Assembly: GCA_017302295.1 (NCBI GenBank)
Contig: JAFLDS010000003.1
Location: 124,001-188,000 of the forward strand
Source of the DNA: Thauera sp.
GTDB taxonomy: Bacteria > Pseudomonadota > Gammaproteobacteria > Burkholderiales > Rhodocyclaceae
Direction of reading: 5' to 3'
Length of the DNA: 64,000 nt
The position numbers and the translations under genes were made by a program. The notes under the pieces were generated by a model, which did no database searches, was not told where the DNA came from, and saw nothing but the letters and a program-made list of their open reading frames with translations. Shown here piece by piece: positions 51,510 through 61,158 of this stretch. Positions within the stretch are counted from its first letter, which is position 1. Each line of letters opens with the position of its first letter.

Positions 51510-53434
51510 GCCGAGCGCCTCTCGTCGGCCGCCGCCGCGCGGGCCTCGGCGCGCGCCGCCATGTCACGGCGCTTGAGCCACACCAGCAGCAGCGAGATCG
51601 CCGCCGGCGTCACACCCTGGATGCGGCTGGCCTGGCCGATGGTCTCGGGTTGGTGCTGGTTGAGTTTCTGCTGCACCTCACGCGACAGGCCGCGCACTTC
51701 CGCGTAGTCGAGCCCTTCGGGCAGGCGGGTGGATTCGGCCTGCGCCTGCTTGGCGACTTCGTCCTGCTGGCGGTCGATATAACCCTGGTACTTGGCGGCG
51801 ATCTCGAGCTGCTCGACGACCTGTGGATCGGTCTCGGGGTTTTCGGGCGCGCCGGGCAGGGTCATCAGCGCGGCGTAAGTGGTTTCCGGCCGGCGCAGCA
51901 GGTCGAAGTAGCGGTATTCGCGCTCCAGCGCCTTGCCGACCACGCGTTCGGCTTCGTCGGCCGGAATGCGGTCGGGCAGCGCCCAGGTGGCCTTCAGGCG
52001 CGCGGTTTCGCGCTCGATCGCCTCGCGCTTGGCGCAGAACGCCGCCCAGCGCACGTCGGCGACCAGGCCGAGCTCGCGGCCCTTCTCGGTCAGGCGCAGG
52101 TCGGCGTTGTCTTCGCGCAGGCTGAGGCGGTATTCGGCACGCGAGGTGAACATGCGGTAGGGGTCGGACACGCCGCGGGTGATGAGGTCGTCGACCAGCA
52201 CGCCAAGGTAGGCTTCGTCGCGGCGCGGGCACCAGGGCTCGCGGCCCTGCACCTGCAGCGCGGCGTTGGCGCCGGCGAGCAGCCCCTGCGCGGCGGCTTC
52301 CTCGTAGCCGGTGGTGCCGTTGATCTGGCCGGCAAAGAACAGGCCGGAAATCGACTTGGTCTCGAGGCTGGACTTCAGGTTGCGCGGGTCGAAGAAGTCG
52401 TACTCGATGGCATAGCCGGGACGCAGGATGTGGGCGTTCTCCAGCCCGCGGATGCTGCGCACCAGCTGCAGCTGCACGTCGAAGGGCAGCGAGGTGGAGA
52501 TGCCGTTCGGGTAGATCTCGTGCGTTTCCAGGCCCTCGGGCTCGAGGAAGACGTTGTGGCTGTCCTTGTCGGCGAAGCGGTGGATCTTGTCCTCGATCGA
52601 CGGGCAGTAGCGCGGCCCGACGCCCTCGATCACGCCGGAATACATCGGCGAGCGGTCGAGGTTGGCGCGGATCACGTCGTGCGTGCCGGCGTTGGTCTGC
52701 GTGATCCAGCACGGCAGCTGGCGCGGATGCAGCGCAGCCGAGCCGAGGAAGCTGAACACCGGCACCGGATCGTCGCCGGGCTGCTCGGTCATCACCGAGA
52801 AATCGATGCTGCGCGCGTCGAGCCGCGGCGGCGTGCCTGTCTTGAGCCGGCCCTGCGGCAGCGCCAGCTCCTTCAGGCGCCGGCCGAGCGACACCGCCGG
52901 CGGATCACCGGCGCGGCCGGCCGAATAGTGCTGCATGCCGACGTGGATCAAGCCATTGAGGAAGGTGCCCGCGGTCAGCACCACCGTCGGCGCGTCGAAG
53001 CGCAGGCCGATCTGGGTGACGACGCCGCTGACGCGCTCGCCGGAAACGAGCAGGTCGTCCACCGCCTGCTGGAACAGCCACAGGTTGGGCTGGTTTTCCA
53101 GCCGGCGGCGGATCGCCGCCTTGTACAGCACGCGGTCGGCCTGGGCGCGGGTGGCGCGCACCGCCGGGCCCTTGGAGGCGTTGAGGATGCGGAACTGGAT
53201 GCCGCCCTCGTCGGTGGCCGCCGCCATCGCGCCGCCCAGCGCATCGACCTCCTTCACCAGGTGGCCCTTGCCGATGCCGCCGATCGACGGGTTGCAGCTC
53301 ATCGCGCCGAGGGTCTCGATGTTGTGCGTCAGCAGCAGGGTCTTCGCGCCCATGCGCGCTGCGGCGAGCGCAGCCTCGGTCCCGGCGTGACCGCCGCCGA
53401 CCACGATGACATCGAAACGTGCGGGATAGAGCAT
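51506..53434 (-). CDS. mnmG: tRNA uridine-5-carboxymethylaminomethyl modification enzyme MnmG
   Basis: A 642-residue FAD enzyme (GidA) that works with MnmE to modify U34 of several tRNAs. The FAD motif [21 protein letters not shown] is at the N-terminus, with [23 protein letters not shown] next. [12 protein letters not shown] and [16 protein letters not shown] are family signatures, and the C-terminal helical domain is complete. It is first in the mnmG-rsmG unit. A gap of about 380 bp separates it from the divergent chemotaxis operon. Confidence 0.97.
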   Translation of the reverse strand: MLYPARFDVIVVGGGHAGTEAALAAARMGAKTLLLTHNIETLGAMSCNPSIGGIGKGHLVKEVDALGGAMAAATDEGGIQFRILNASKGPAVRATRAQADRVLYKAAIRRRLENQPNLWLFQQAVDDLLVSGERVSGVVTQIGLRFDAPTVVLTAGTFLNGLIHVGMQHYSAGRAGDPPAVSLGRRLKELALPQGRLKTGTPPRLDARSIDFSVMTEQPGDDPVPVFSFLGSAALHPRQLPCWITQTNAGTHDVIRANLDRSPMYSGVIEGVGPRYCPSIEDKIHRFADKDSHNVFLEPEGLETHEIYPNGISTSLPFDVQLQLVRSIRGLENAHILRPGYAIEYDFFDPRNLKSSLETKSISGLFFAGQINGTTGYEEAAAQGLLAGANAALQVQGREPWCPRRDEAYLGVLVDDLITRGVSDPYRMFTSRAEYRLSLREDNADLRLTEKGRELGLVADVRWAAFCAKREAIERETARLKATWALPDRIPADEAERVVGKALEREYRYFDLLRRPETTYAALMTLPGAPENPETDPQVVEQLEIAAKYQGYIDRQQDEVAKQAQAESTRLPEGLDYAEVRGLSREVQQKLNQHQPETIGQASRIQGVTPAAISLLLVWLKRRDMAARAEARAAAADERRSA

Positions 53435-53814
53435 GGGGCGCGCTGCACTGAAATACTGGGTGGAGGCCCGCGATTCTACGCCCTTGGCCGCGGAACGCCT
53501 AGCTTTGACGCCAGCGTTTCACGAAATTTTTCCTTTTAAACATGAAGTTATCGAATTCCAAGGGCATTCGGGGATGCCAGCGAGTCGACAGGGCGTCGCG
53601 AGCGACTCCAAGTTGGCCAGCCCATCACGCTCGCTAAAGTTCCGATGATCGTCGCCGTTGCACCAATTGTTGCAAATCGTGACCTTTTCCGCAGTTCATG
53701 CCGGTCCGACTCGTTTTCCCTAGACATTGATCAATTTCCGCTGGCTTGCGGCATGGTCTGATTCGACACCGGATACGCTCACAAACCCACACTGCGCGGC
53801 GACAAATACCTCCC
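53435..53814. other. Divergent regulatory region between mnmG and the chemotaxis operon
   Basis: No gene is visible in this 380-bp gap. It is less GC-rich than its surroundings between 53520 and 53770. It contains a sigma28-like promoter for cheY (53635-53661) and a plausible mnmG -10 (TAGAAT on the minus strand near 53475). No DnaA-box cluster or full parS palindrome was found, so there is no sign of an origin here. Confidence 0.6.
53635..53661 (+). promoter_or_regulatory. sigma28 (FliA)-like promoter of the chemotaxis operon
   Basis: TAAAGTTC, 11 bp, GCCGTTGC. The -35 matches the FliA consensus TAAAGTTT at 7 of 8 positions, the spacer is exactly the consensus length, and the -10 begins with the conserved GCCG. 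It lies about 150 bp upstream of the cheY ATG. Confidence 0.6.
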
Positions 53815-54180
53815 ATGAAAACCATCTTCCTCGTCGATGACTCCGCAACGATTCTGCTATCCATCTCCGGCATTCTTACCAAGGCCGGCTACGCAGTGGA
53901 AAAGGCGCCGAGCGCGCTCGACGCCCTCAAGAAGTTCCAGGCCGGCGTCAAAGTCGATTTGTTGATCACCGACCTCAACATGCCGGGCATGAATGGCATC
54001 GACTTCATCAAGGAAGTCCGCAAGCTGCCGAACTACCGCTTCATGCCGATCCTTTTCCTCACCACCGAGTCGCAACAGTCAAAGAAGGCGGAGGCCAAGG
54101 CGGCCGGCGCCTCAGGGTGGATCGTGAAGCCTGCCTCAGCAGATGAACTGCTCAACACCATCAAGCTTGTCATGCGTTGA
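53815..54180 (+). CDS. cheY: CheY-like single-domain response regulator
   Basis: A 121-residue receiver domain without an output domain. It has the acidic pair D8/D9, phospho-acceptor Asp53 in [13 protein letters not shown], the Thr in FLTTES and Lys105 in GWIVKPAS. It begins [13 protein letters not shown]. It is the first gene of the chemotaxis operon and would receive phosphate from the CheA encoded downstream and bind the flagellar switch. The next gene starts 2 bp after its stop. Whether this is the motor-binding CheY or a second (sink) receiver cannot be told from sequence. Confidence 0.92.
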   Translation: MKTIFLVDDSATILLSISGILTKAGYAVEKAPSALDALKKFQAGVKVDLLITDLNMPGMNGIDFIKEVRKLPNYRFMPILFLTTESQQSKKAEAKAAGASGWIVKPASADELLNTIKLVMR

Positions 54181-54182
54181 TC

Positions 54183-55451
54183 ATGGACAACTCGATCTTC
54201 CTGCGCCGATCGCTGGTCATGCTGAGCGGCATCGCGCTCGCAACCGGCCTCACCGTCTTCCTGCTGAACGACTGGTTCAACAGCAGCTTCCTGCCGGCCT
54301 TGGGCATTCCCACGCGGCTGGGCAATGCGGTCGGCTCCGTGTTGATCGTTTTCGCGGGGTACATCGGCGTACGTCTGGTGTCGGTCACCTTCTTCCGCGA
54401 TCAGTCCTTTGGCCAGAACCTCAAGCTCGGAGAGCTTGCAAAGCGACAGGAGCAGTCCGATCTGGTATGCGACGAGGTCGCCACTGAGCTACACGGTGTC
54501 CCTGCGTACAGCGACGTCCTGCGCAGCCAGCTCGAAAGCGTCGTGCAACAGACCGAGCAAGCTGCCTATGCAATTAGCGAGCGGCTGCAGACAATCGACA
54601 ACGTGGTCAGCCGCCTGAATGCCTTCGTCACCGAGCGCTCTGACGAATCCACCGAGCTCGTGCATGACTCGGAATCGCGCATTGCCAACAACCAGGCTCT
54701 GATCTCGCGCATGCAGCAGTACATCGACCACCGCATCGAGGAAGCGAAGGCGGATCAGGCACGCGTCGCACAAGTGGTCAATGAGGCACGCTCACTCGAG
54801 TCCCTCACCAAGCTGATCAGGGACATCGCCGCCCAGACCAACCTGCTCGCACTCAATGCCGCGATCGAGGCCGCACGCGCAGGGGAGGCCGGACGAGGCT
54901 TCGCGGTGGTGGCCGACGAAGTGCGCAAGCTGTCGACCGAAACCGAAAAAGCCGTGCTGTCGATCAACAGCGGCATCGAGGGCGTGGCCAACACCATCGA
55001 GACCCAGTTGCGGGAAAAGCTCGCATCGACCGACCTCGATCAGGAGCGTGCCGCCCTGGGCCAGTTCGCCGATCAACTGGCCGAGCTGGGGCACAGCTAC
55101 GAGGACATCCTGCATACCCAGTCGAGCGCGATGGACACCATCCGTGAGAGCAGCGAGGAGCTTGCAAAGATGTTCATGGATGCACTCGCCAGCGTGCAGT
55201 TCCAGGACGTCACCCGGCAGCAGATCGAGCACACCGCCGAGTCGCTGAGCAGACTCGACCAGCATCTGTGCGTGCTGGCCGAACGCCTGCAGAAGCGCGA
55301 TGACCCTTCATTCAGCTATACGCCACTCGCCCAGCACCTGGACGAAATCTATGGCCGTTACGTCATGGAGCAGCAACGCCAGACGCATGACGAGGCGATC
55401 GGCAAGTCATCTGGCGCCGCAGGCGCCAACTCGAAAATCGAACTCTTCTGA
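54183..55451 (+). CDS. MCP-like membrane protein with a C-terminal CheZ-type FQDxTxQ motif
   Basis: A 422-residue protein. Two N-terminal hydrophobic segments (about residues 10-32 and 42-65) have only a very short loop between them, so no sensor domain is exposed. A coiled cytoplasmic region follows, with the receptor tip [21 protein letters not shown] and [12 protein letters not shown] near residues 220-255. The region after the tip departs from normal MCPs. At residues 340-349 it reads [10 protein letters not shown], which matches the CheZ phosphatase signature FQDLTGQVI. Asp342 and Gln346 have the same spacing as CheZ Asp143 and Gln147. No separate cheZ, cheC or cheX is in the window. It lies 2 bp after cheY and 8 bp before the STAS gene. 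It may therefore be a membrane-bound CheY-P phosphatase. Confidence 0.78.
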   Translation: MDNSIFLRRSLVMLSGIALATGLTVFLLNDWFNSSFLPALGIPTRLGNAVGSVLIVFAGYIGVRLVSVTFFRDQSFGQNLKLGELAKRQEQSDLVCDEVATELHGVPAYSDVLRSQLESVVQQTEQAAYAISERLQTIDNVVSRLNAFVTERSDESTELVHDSESRIANNQALISRMQQYIDHRIEEAKADQARVAQVVNEARSLESLTKLIRDIAAQTNLLALNAAIEAARAGEAGRGFAVVADEVRKLSTETEKAVLSINSGIEGVANTIETQLREKLASTDLDQERAALGQFADQLAELGHSYEDILHTQSSAMDTIRESSEELAKMFMDALASVQFQDVTRQQIEHTAESLSRLDQHLCVLAERLQKRDDPSFSYTPLAQHLDEIYGRYVMEQQRQTHDEAIGKSSGAAGANSKIELF

Positions 55452-55459
55452 GAGACACG

Positions 55460-55780
55460 ATGCCCGCCAGCAAGAAGAAGCCCGCCAATCGCATCACGAT
55501 CAGCGAGGACATGACCATCTACAACGCCGCGGCGCAAAAAGAACAGCTTGTCGGCGCTCTCGCGGCTGCCACCGGACGGCTGGAAATCGACCTTTCGGCC
55601 GTCACCGAAATCGACACCGCCGGCTTCCAGCTGCTGATGCTGATCAAGCGCGAAGCGTCCCGCCAGGACAAACAGGCGCAGATCGTTGCCCACAGCGAAG
55701 CGGTACGGGACGTGATTGATTTTTATCACATGGCTGCGGAATTCGGCGATCCCTTGCTGATCCCCGCACAAAAGGCTTGA
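55460..55780 (+). CDS. STAS domain protein in the chemotaxis operon
   Basis: A 106-residue single STAS domain, related to anti-sigma-factor antagonists and to MlaB-like proteins. The core helix-strand region AATGRLEIDLSAVTEIDTAGFQLLMLIKREA is typical. The usual phosphorylatable serine of SpoIIAA-type proteins (DSSG) is replaced by EIDTAG, with a threonine, so regulation by phosphorylation is uncertain. Placement between the CheZ-like MCP and cheA suggests it is a small adaptor in this pathway. It lies 8 bp from the previous gene and 18 bp from cheA. Confidence 0.85.
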   Translation: MPASKKKPANRITISEDMTIYNAAAQKEQLVGALAAATGRLEIDLSAVTEIDTAGFQLLMLIKREASRQDKQAQIVAHSEAVRDVIDFYHMAAEFGDPLLIPAQKA

Positions 55781-55798
55781 CGAGGGATTGTCTGAACC

Positions 55799-58018
55799 AT
55801 GGATGAAATCACTTCGGTCTTCGTGACCGAGAGTCGCGAACAGCTCGCCACACTCGAGTCCGCTCTGCTGCAACTGGAGGACAACCCGGGCGACAGCGAC
55901 ACGTTGAACGCAATCTTCCGCAGTGCGCACACCATCAAAGGCGGCGCAGGCGTGATCGAGTGTTCCTACATCGTCGCCTTCACGCACGTGGTCGAGAACG
56001 TGCTGGACAAGCTGCGCAACCATGAGATCACGCTCGATTCCGACCTGATCGCGCTGCTGCTGGCCTGTGGCGACCACATGGGGAACCTGCTAGGCGTGCT
56101 CGAGTCCGGCGCCGCAGGTCCTGATGACGACCTCGCCTCAGAGGGTGAGGCCTTACTGAAGAAGCTGCAATCTGATCCCTCGGCCGCCGCCAGCGCACAA
56201 ACGGGACCTCCAGCCGCCCCTCCTCCGCTGATCGAATCGAGCGGCGGAACCGTGGTCGAGACCGACTGCTGGCATATCTCCCTGCGCTTCGGGCCGGACG
56301 TGCTGCGCAACGGCATGGACCCGCTCAGCTTCCTCCGTTATCTGGGCTCCATCGGCCGTATCGAGCGTATGGAGACCTTGGGCGACGCGATGCCCAACGC
56401 CGATGAGATGGACCCCGAAAGCTGTTATCTCGGTTTCGAGATCAGCTTCTCGTCGAACGCCGACAAGGCCGCCATCGAACGCGTCTTCGACTTCGTGCGC
56501 GACGAGTGCAGCCTGCAGATCCTGCCGCCACACAGCCGCGTGAGTGACTACCTCGAGCTGATCGCCGCCTTGCCTGAAGACACGATGCGTCTCGGCGAAA
56601 TTCTGGTGAAGGTGGGCGTGCTGACACAGGCCGAACTCGAGGACGGGCTGAAGGCGCAGAGCCAACCCGCATCACCGGTCGACGGCACCGAGGGCGAAGA
56701 AGAGACACGAGAAAGAGCGCCGATCGGGGAAATCCTGGTCGAGCACAAGGTCGTGCAGCCCGAGCTGGTCGAAGCGGCGGTCGCCAAACAGAAGCAAGTG
56801 ACCGAGAAGAAGGCCGCCGAGTCCCGCCTGATTCGAATCCAGGCCGACAAGCTCGACCGTCTCATCGACCTGGTCGGCGAATTGGTCATCGCTGGCGCGA
56901 GTGTCAGCCTGCTGGCAGGCAAGAGCGGAATGAGCGAACTGGTCGAGGCCACTTCCTTGACCGGGCGCCTGGTCGAGAGCATTCGGGATGCCGCCCTGCA
57001 GCTGCGCATGGTGCAGATCGGCGAAACCTTCAACCGGTTCAATCGCGTGGTGCGCGACACCTCGCGAGAAATGGGCAAGGAAATTGACCTGCGGATCGCG
57101 GGTGGCGAAACCGAGCTGGACAAATCCATGGTCGAGAAGATCGGCGACCCCTTGATGCACCTCGTGCGCAACGCCATGGACCACGGACTGGAAATGCCGT
57201 CGGTACGGGAGGCGAGTGGCAAGTCGCCGCGCGGCCGGCTGGCACTCAATGCGTATCACGACTCGGGCAACATCGTGATCGAGGTTGCAGACGACGGCGC
57301 CGGTCTCAACCGCGAGCGCATTCTCGCCAAGGCGATCGAACGCGGACTGGCTCAACCTGGACAGAGCTTGTCCGACCCGGAAATCTACAACCTGATCTTC
57401 GAGCCAGGGTTCTCGACCGCAGAAAAGGTCACGAACATCTCCGGACGCGGCGTCGGCATGGACGTCGTGCGTCGCAATATCCAGGGCCTGCGCGGCAGCG
57501 TCGATGTCAGTTCGACGCCTGGACAGGGCTCGCGCTTCGCGATCCGGCTGCCGCTGACGCTGGCGATCATCGACGGCTTCCTCGTCGGCGTGGGCGACGC
57601 TGCCTACGTGATCCCGCTCGACAGCGTGGTCGAGTGCATCGAGTTGGCCACCGACACCAGCGAGCGCGACTACGTGAATCTGCGCGGCGAAGTGCTGCCG
57701 CTGGTCCGGCTGCGCCAGATGTTCGGCATTGCGGGCGCCGCCCCGGCACGCCAGAACGTGGTGGTCGTGCAGTACGCGGGCGTCAAGTCAGGCATCGTCG
57801 TCGATCAGTTGATGGGCGAATTCCAGACAGTGATCAAGCCTTTGGGCAGCATCTTCCGCCACATCAAGGGCATCGGCGGCTCAACCATTCTCGGCAGCGG
57901 TGAGGTCGCGCTGATCCTGGATGTCCAGGCCCTGGTGCAGCGCTGCGCAAGCCTCGAGGAGTCTCGTGCGGGCAACGCCACGACGCCACGCGCACTACCG
58001 TCTTCCACACGCAATTGA
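55799..58018 (+). CDS. cheA: Chemotaxis histidine kinase CheA with MshEN-like linker repeats
   Basis: A 739-residue kinase. The HPt domain at the N-terminus has phospho-acceptor His44 in [15 protein letters not shown] CheY-binding-like region is at about 150-255. Two motifs then follow: [20 protein letters not shown] near residues 263-283, continuing LKAQ, and [20 protein letters not shown] near 307-327, continuing VAKQ. They resemble the paired c-di-GMP-binding MshEN motifs of pilus and secretion ATPases. The dimerisation domain, the kinase domain ([29 protein letters not shown]) and the C-terminal CheW-like domain ([23 protein letters not shown]) are complete. It would phosphorylate the CheY encoded at the start of the operon. 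Confidence 0.94.
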   Translation: MDEITSVFVTESREQLATLESALLQLEDNPGDSDTLNAIFRSAHTIKGGAGVIECSYIVAFTHVVENVLDKLRNHEITLDSDLIALLLACGDHMGNLLGVLESGAAGPDDDLASEGEALLKKLQSDPSAAASAQTGPPAAPPPLIESSGGTVVETDCWHISLRFGPDVLRNGMDPLSFLRYLGSIGRIERMETLGDAMPNADEMDPESCYLGFEISFSSNADKAAIERVFDFVRDECSLQILPPHSRVSDYLELIAALPEDTMRLGEILVKVGVLTQAELEDGLKAQSQPASPVDGTEGEEETRERAPIGEILVEHKVVQPELVEAAVAKQKQVTEKKAAESRLIRIQADKLDRLIDLVGELVIAGASVSLLAGKSGMSELVEATSLTGRLVESIRDAALQLRMVQIGETFNRFNRVVRDTSREMGKEIDLRIAGGETELDKSMVEKIGDPLMHLVRNAMDHGLEMPSVREASGKSPRGRLALNAYHDSGNIVIEVADDGAGLNRERILAKAIERGLAQPGQSLSDPEIYNLIFEPGFSTAEKVTNISGRGVGMDVVRRNIQGLRGSVDVSSTPGQGSRFAIRLPLTLAIIDGFLVGVGDAAYVIPLDSVVECIELATDTSERDYVNLRGEVLPLVRLRQMFGIAGAAPARQNVVVVQYAGVKSGIVVDQLMGEFQTVIKPLGSIFRHIKGIGGSTILGSGEVALILDVQALVQRCASLEESRAGNATTPRALPSSTRN

Positions 58019-58062
58019 ACGCACCGCTCGCGCGGTGTTCAGCATTTCCCCTGGAGATCACC

Positions 58063-60528
58063 ATGAAGAACCTCAGAATCGGTATCCGGCTTGGGATCGG
58101 CTTTGCCGTCGTCCTCATGCTTCTGCTGATTACCGCAACGATGGGCAGCCTGCGACTGAAGGCGCTGCAAGGCAACATCACCGACCTCGTCGGTGACAAG
58201 ACCGTGAAAGTCGCGCTTGCGAACAACGTCATCGATTCGCTCAACGAACTCGGCGTCCAGCACCGCAACATGATGATCCCTGCCTTGCAGTCCGACAGCG
58301 CGCTGCAAGGCTTCCTGCAGAAGGCGGCCGACGAAAGGCAGACGATCGTCAAGAACCTGGAGAAGCTGGAGGGCATGGCGTATGGCAGCGAAGGCAAACA
58401 GCTCCTCGAGCGCATGAAAGGCGCGCGCCAGACTTTCGTTAGCGTTCAGCAGAACTACGAATCACTGATTCAACAGCGTAACTTCGACCGCGCGAGCGAG
58501 TACTTTCCTCAGTACCGGACGGCCTACGTCCCCTATCGGGAGGCAGTCAGCAAGTTCATCGATTACCAGACCGATCTGGTGATGGAAACCGGGCAACAAG
58601 CCGAAGCGCAGGCTGAGCAATCGGTCATGCTGCTGCTGGAGCTGCTCGCCGCCGCACTCGTCATCGGCATTGGCTTCGCCATCTTCATCACGCGCTCCAT
58701 CACCCGCCCGGTGAGCGAGGTGAGCACCGCCGCGAAGAAGATGGCCAACGGCGACTTCAACTTCGACCTTAGATCCGATGCCAAGGACGAGGTCGGAGAG
58801 GTGGTCCGCGCGGTTGCGGATGTTCAGGCCAGCGTCAAGCGCATGATCACGGACGCCGGCATGCTTTCCGAGGCGGCGGTGGCCGGCAAGCTCGCCACGC
58901 GCGCAGATGCTTCCAAGCACCAGGGCGACTTCCACAAGATCGTCCAGGGCGTCAATGACACGCTCGACGCGGTGATCGGCCCGCTGAACGTGGCCGCGGA
59001 CTACGTCGATCGCATCGCCAAAGGCGCCATCCCGGCCAGGATCACCGACACCTACAACGGTGACTTCAACACCATCAAGAACAACCTCAACACCGCCATC
59101 GACGCCGTCAACGCGCTCGTGGCCGACGCCATTCTGCTCTCCAAGGCCGCCGTCGATGGCAAGCTCGCCACCCGGGCCGACGCCAGCAAGCACCAGGGCG
59201 ACTATGCCCGCATTGTCCAGGGCGTCAATGACACCCTCGACGCGGTGATCGGCCCGCTGAACGTCGCCGCAACCTACGTCGAACAGATCGCCAAGGGCGC
59301 CCTCCCGGCAAAGATCACCGACAGCTACAACGGTGACTTCAACACCATCAAGAACAACCTCAACACCTGCATCGACGCGGTCAATGAGCTGGTCGCCGAT
59401 GCCGTCATGCTCGCCCAGGCCGCCGTCCAAGGCCGTCTCGACACCCGTGCCGACGCCTCGAAGCACCAGGGCGACTACCGCCGCATCGTCGAGGGCGTCA
59501 ATTCCACGCTCGACGCGGTGATCGCCCCGATCAACGAGGTCAAGCGTGTCATGGTCGCACTGTCCGGTGGCGACCTCACCCAGAAGATCACCGACGACTA
59601 CGCCGGCGACTTCCAGGTGCTGCAGAACGCCGTCAATGACTCCATGGACAAGCTCGCCGAGATCATCGAGCAGGTGCGCGGCGCTGCCGATGCGCTGACC
59701 AATGCCGCCGGCCAGGTCTCGGCCACGGCCCAGAGCCTGTCGCAATCCTCGTCCGAGCAAGCGGCCAGCGTCGAGGAAACCTCGGCTTCGATCGAGCAGA
59801 TGAGCGCCTCCATCAACCAGAACTCGGAGAACGCCAAGATCACCGACGCCATGGCCAGCAAGTCCTCCACCGAAGCCGGTGAAGGCGGCGAGGCGGTGAA
59901 ATCCACCGTCCAGGCGATGAAGAACATCGCCGGCAAGATCGGCATCATCGACGACATCGCCTACCAGACCAACCTGCTGGCCTTGAACGCCGCCATCGAA
60001 GCGGCCCGCGCAGGCGAGCATGGCAAGGGCTTCGCCGTGGTCGCCGCCGAGGTCCGGAAGCTGGCCGAGCGCAGCCAGGTCGCCGCCCAGGAGATCGGCG
60101 AGCTGGCCGGCAACTCGGTGCACCTGGCCGAGCGCGCCGGCAAGCTGCTCGACGAGATGGTGCCCTCGATCAACAAGACCTCCGACCTCGTGCAGGAAAT
60201 CGCCTCCGCCAGCCAGGAGCAGACCGCCGGCGTCGGCCAGATCAACAACGCCATGGGGCAGCTGAACAAGGCTACCCAGCAGAACGCCTCCGCCTCCGAG
60301 GAGCTCGCCGCCACCGCAGAGGAACTAGGCGGACAGGCCGGACAGCTGCAGGAACTGATGGGCTTCTTCTCGCTCGAGAGCATCCGCAGCGACAGGCGCT
60401 TTGCACGCACTCCGGCGGCCGCCCTGGATGCATCCCCGCGCGCGAAACCCAAGCCCGCTCGCACCAACTCGCGCATGCTGACCGGCAAGCCGGTCAGCTA
60501 CGACGAAAGCGATTTCGAAAAATTCTGA
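58063..60528 (+). CDS. Methyl-accepting chemotaxis protein with poly-HAMP array
   Basis: An 821-residue receptor. One span near residue 10-28 and another near 185-210 enclose a helical four-helix-bundle-type periplasmic sensor (about 155 residues). A HAMP domain follows. From about residue 275 an array of HAMP-like units repeats with a period of exactly 91 residues (273 nt; unit starts at 58885, 59158 and 59431), each with (A)DASKHQGD and a [19 protein letters not shown] segment. The signalling domain has the tip [20 protein letters not shown]. The C-terminus continues into a basic tail ending [10 protein letters not shown]. Its last 900 bases before the tail are nearly identical to the next receptor. 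It is 44 bp after cheA. Ligand unknown. Confidence 0.92.
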   Translation: MKNLRIGIRLGIGFAVVLMLLLITATMGSLRLKALQGNITDLVGDKTVKVALANNVIDSLNELGVQHRNMMIPALQSDSALQGFLQKAADERQTIVKNLEKLEGMAYGSEGKQLLERMKGARQTFVSVQQNYESLIQQRNFDRASEYFPQYRTAYVPYREAVSKFIDYQTDLVMETGQQAEAQAEQSVMLLLELLAAALVIGIGFAIFITRSITRPVSEVSTAAKKMANGDFNFDLRSDAKDEVGEVVRAVADVQASVKRMITDAGMLSEAAVAGKLATRADASKHQGDFHKIVQGVNDTLDAVIGPLNVAADYVDRIAKGAIPARITDTYNGDFNTIKNNLNTAIDAVNALVADAILLSKAAVDGKLATRADASKHQGDYARIVQGVNDTLDAVIGPLNVAATYVEQIAKGALPAKITDSYNGDFNTIKNNLNTCIDAVNELVADAVMLAQAAVQGRLDTRADASKHQGDYRRIVEGVNSTLDAVIAPINEVKRVMVALSGGDLTQKITDDYAGDFQVLQNAVNDSMDKLAEIIEQVRGAADALTNAAGQVSATAQSLSQSSSEQAASVEETSASIEQMSASINQNSENAKITDAMASKSSTEAGEGGEAVKSTVQAMKNIAGKIGIIDDIAYQTNLLALNAAIEAARAGEHGKGFAVVAAEVRKLAERSQVAAQEIGELAGNSVHLAERAGKLLDEMVPSINKTSDLVQEIASASQEQTAGVGQINNAMGQLNKATQQNASASEELAATAEELGGQAGQLQELMGFFSLESIRSDRRFARTPAAALDASPRAKPKPARTNSRMLTGKPVSYDESDFEKF
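59467..60369 (+). repeat. Long direct repeat, copy A (inside first MCP)
   Basis: This 903-bp segment matches 62935-63837 at an offset of 3468. I saw only two mismatches, at 59508 and 59559. From 59560 to 60369 (810 bp) the copies are identical by line-by-line reading. It covers the last HAMP unit and the whole signalling domain. Confidence 0.95.
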
Positions 60529-60556
60529 GCACGTGCCGCACAGCAGGAGCCAGGCC

Positions 60557-61099
60557 ATGAGCCAGAGCCTCATCACCACAAACAAGCAGCGTGTTGCCGG
60601 GGCTGCGGACGACAGTCCGCAGCAATACCTCACCTTCAGCCTGGGCGGCGAAGTCTTCGCGCTCGGCATTCTCAACGTCAAGGAGATCATCGAGTTCGGC
60701 AAGATCACCGAGATTCCGATGATGCCCGCCTTCATCCGCGGCGTGATCAACCTGCGCGGCGCAGTCGTGCCGGTGATCGACCTGTCGGCACGCTTTGGCG
60801 GTGCCGCCTCGGCGGTTTCGCGGCGCACCTGCATCGTGATCGTCGAACTGGGTAATGGCGAGGATCGGCAGGACCTCGGGGTCATCGTCGATGCGGTCAA
60901 CGAGGTGCTGGAAATTCCCCGCGCCGACATCGAGCCGCCACCGACCTTTGGTGCCAAGATCCGCGCCGACTTCATCCAGGGCATGGGTAAGGTGAATGGC
61001 ACCTTCGTCATCATCCTGAATGTCGAACGCGTGCTGTCGACCGAAGAAATCACCCTGCTCGCCGGCATGAGCAGCGAGACCAGCAGCGAGGAACAGTGA
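60557..61099 (+). CDS. cheW: Chemotaxis coupling protein CheW
   Basis: A 180-residue CheW domain that links receptors to CheA. It has [22 protein letters not shown] near residue 25 and the conserved [21 protein letters not shown]. The C-terminal region [25 protein letters not shown] is also typical. The ATG at 60557 follows AGGAGC with good spacing. It lies between the two long receptor genes, 28 bp after the first and 59 bp before the second. Confidence 0.95.
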   Translation: MSQSLITTNKQRVAGAADDSPQQYLTFSLGGEVFALGILNVKEIIEFGKITEIPMMPAFIRGVINLRGAVVPVIDLSARFGGAASAVSRRTCIVIVELGNGEDRQDLGVIVDAVNEVLEIPRADIEPPPTFGAKIRADFIQGMGKVNGTFVIILNVERVLSTEEITLLAGMSSETSSEEQ

Positions 61100-61158
61100 C
61101 CCCACCCTGTCACGCCGACAGGCGGAGCAGGATGTTCACGATCAGCGGAAGCGACCCC

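Noticed and set aside
53515..53523. CGTTTCACG, resembling half of a parS site
   Set aside because: Only the left half fits. The right half is AAATTTT instead of the inverted copy, so ParB binding is not supported.
59598..59957. Minus-strand frame with an identical partner at 63066-63425
   Set aside because: The identity only reflects the duplicated MCP signalling domain on the plus strand.
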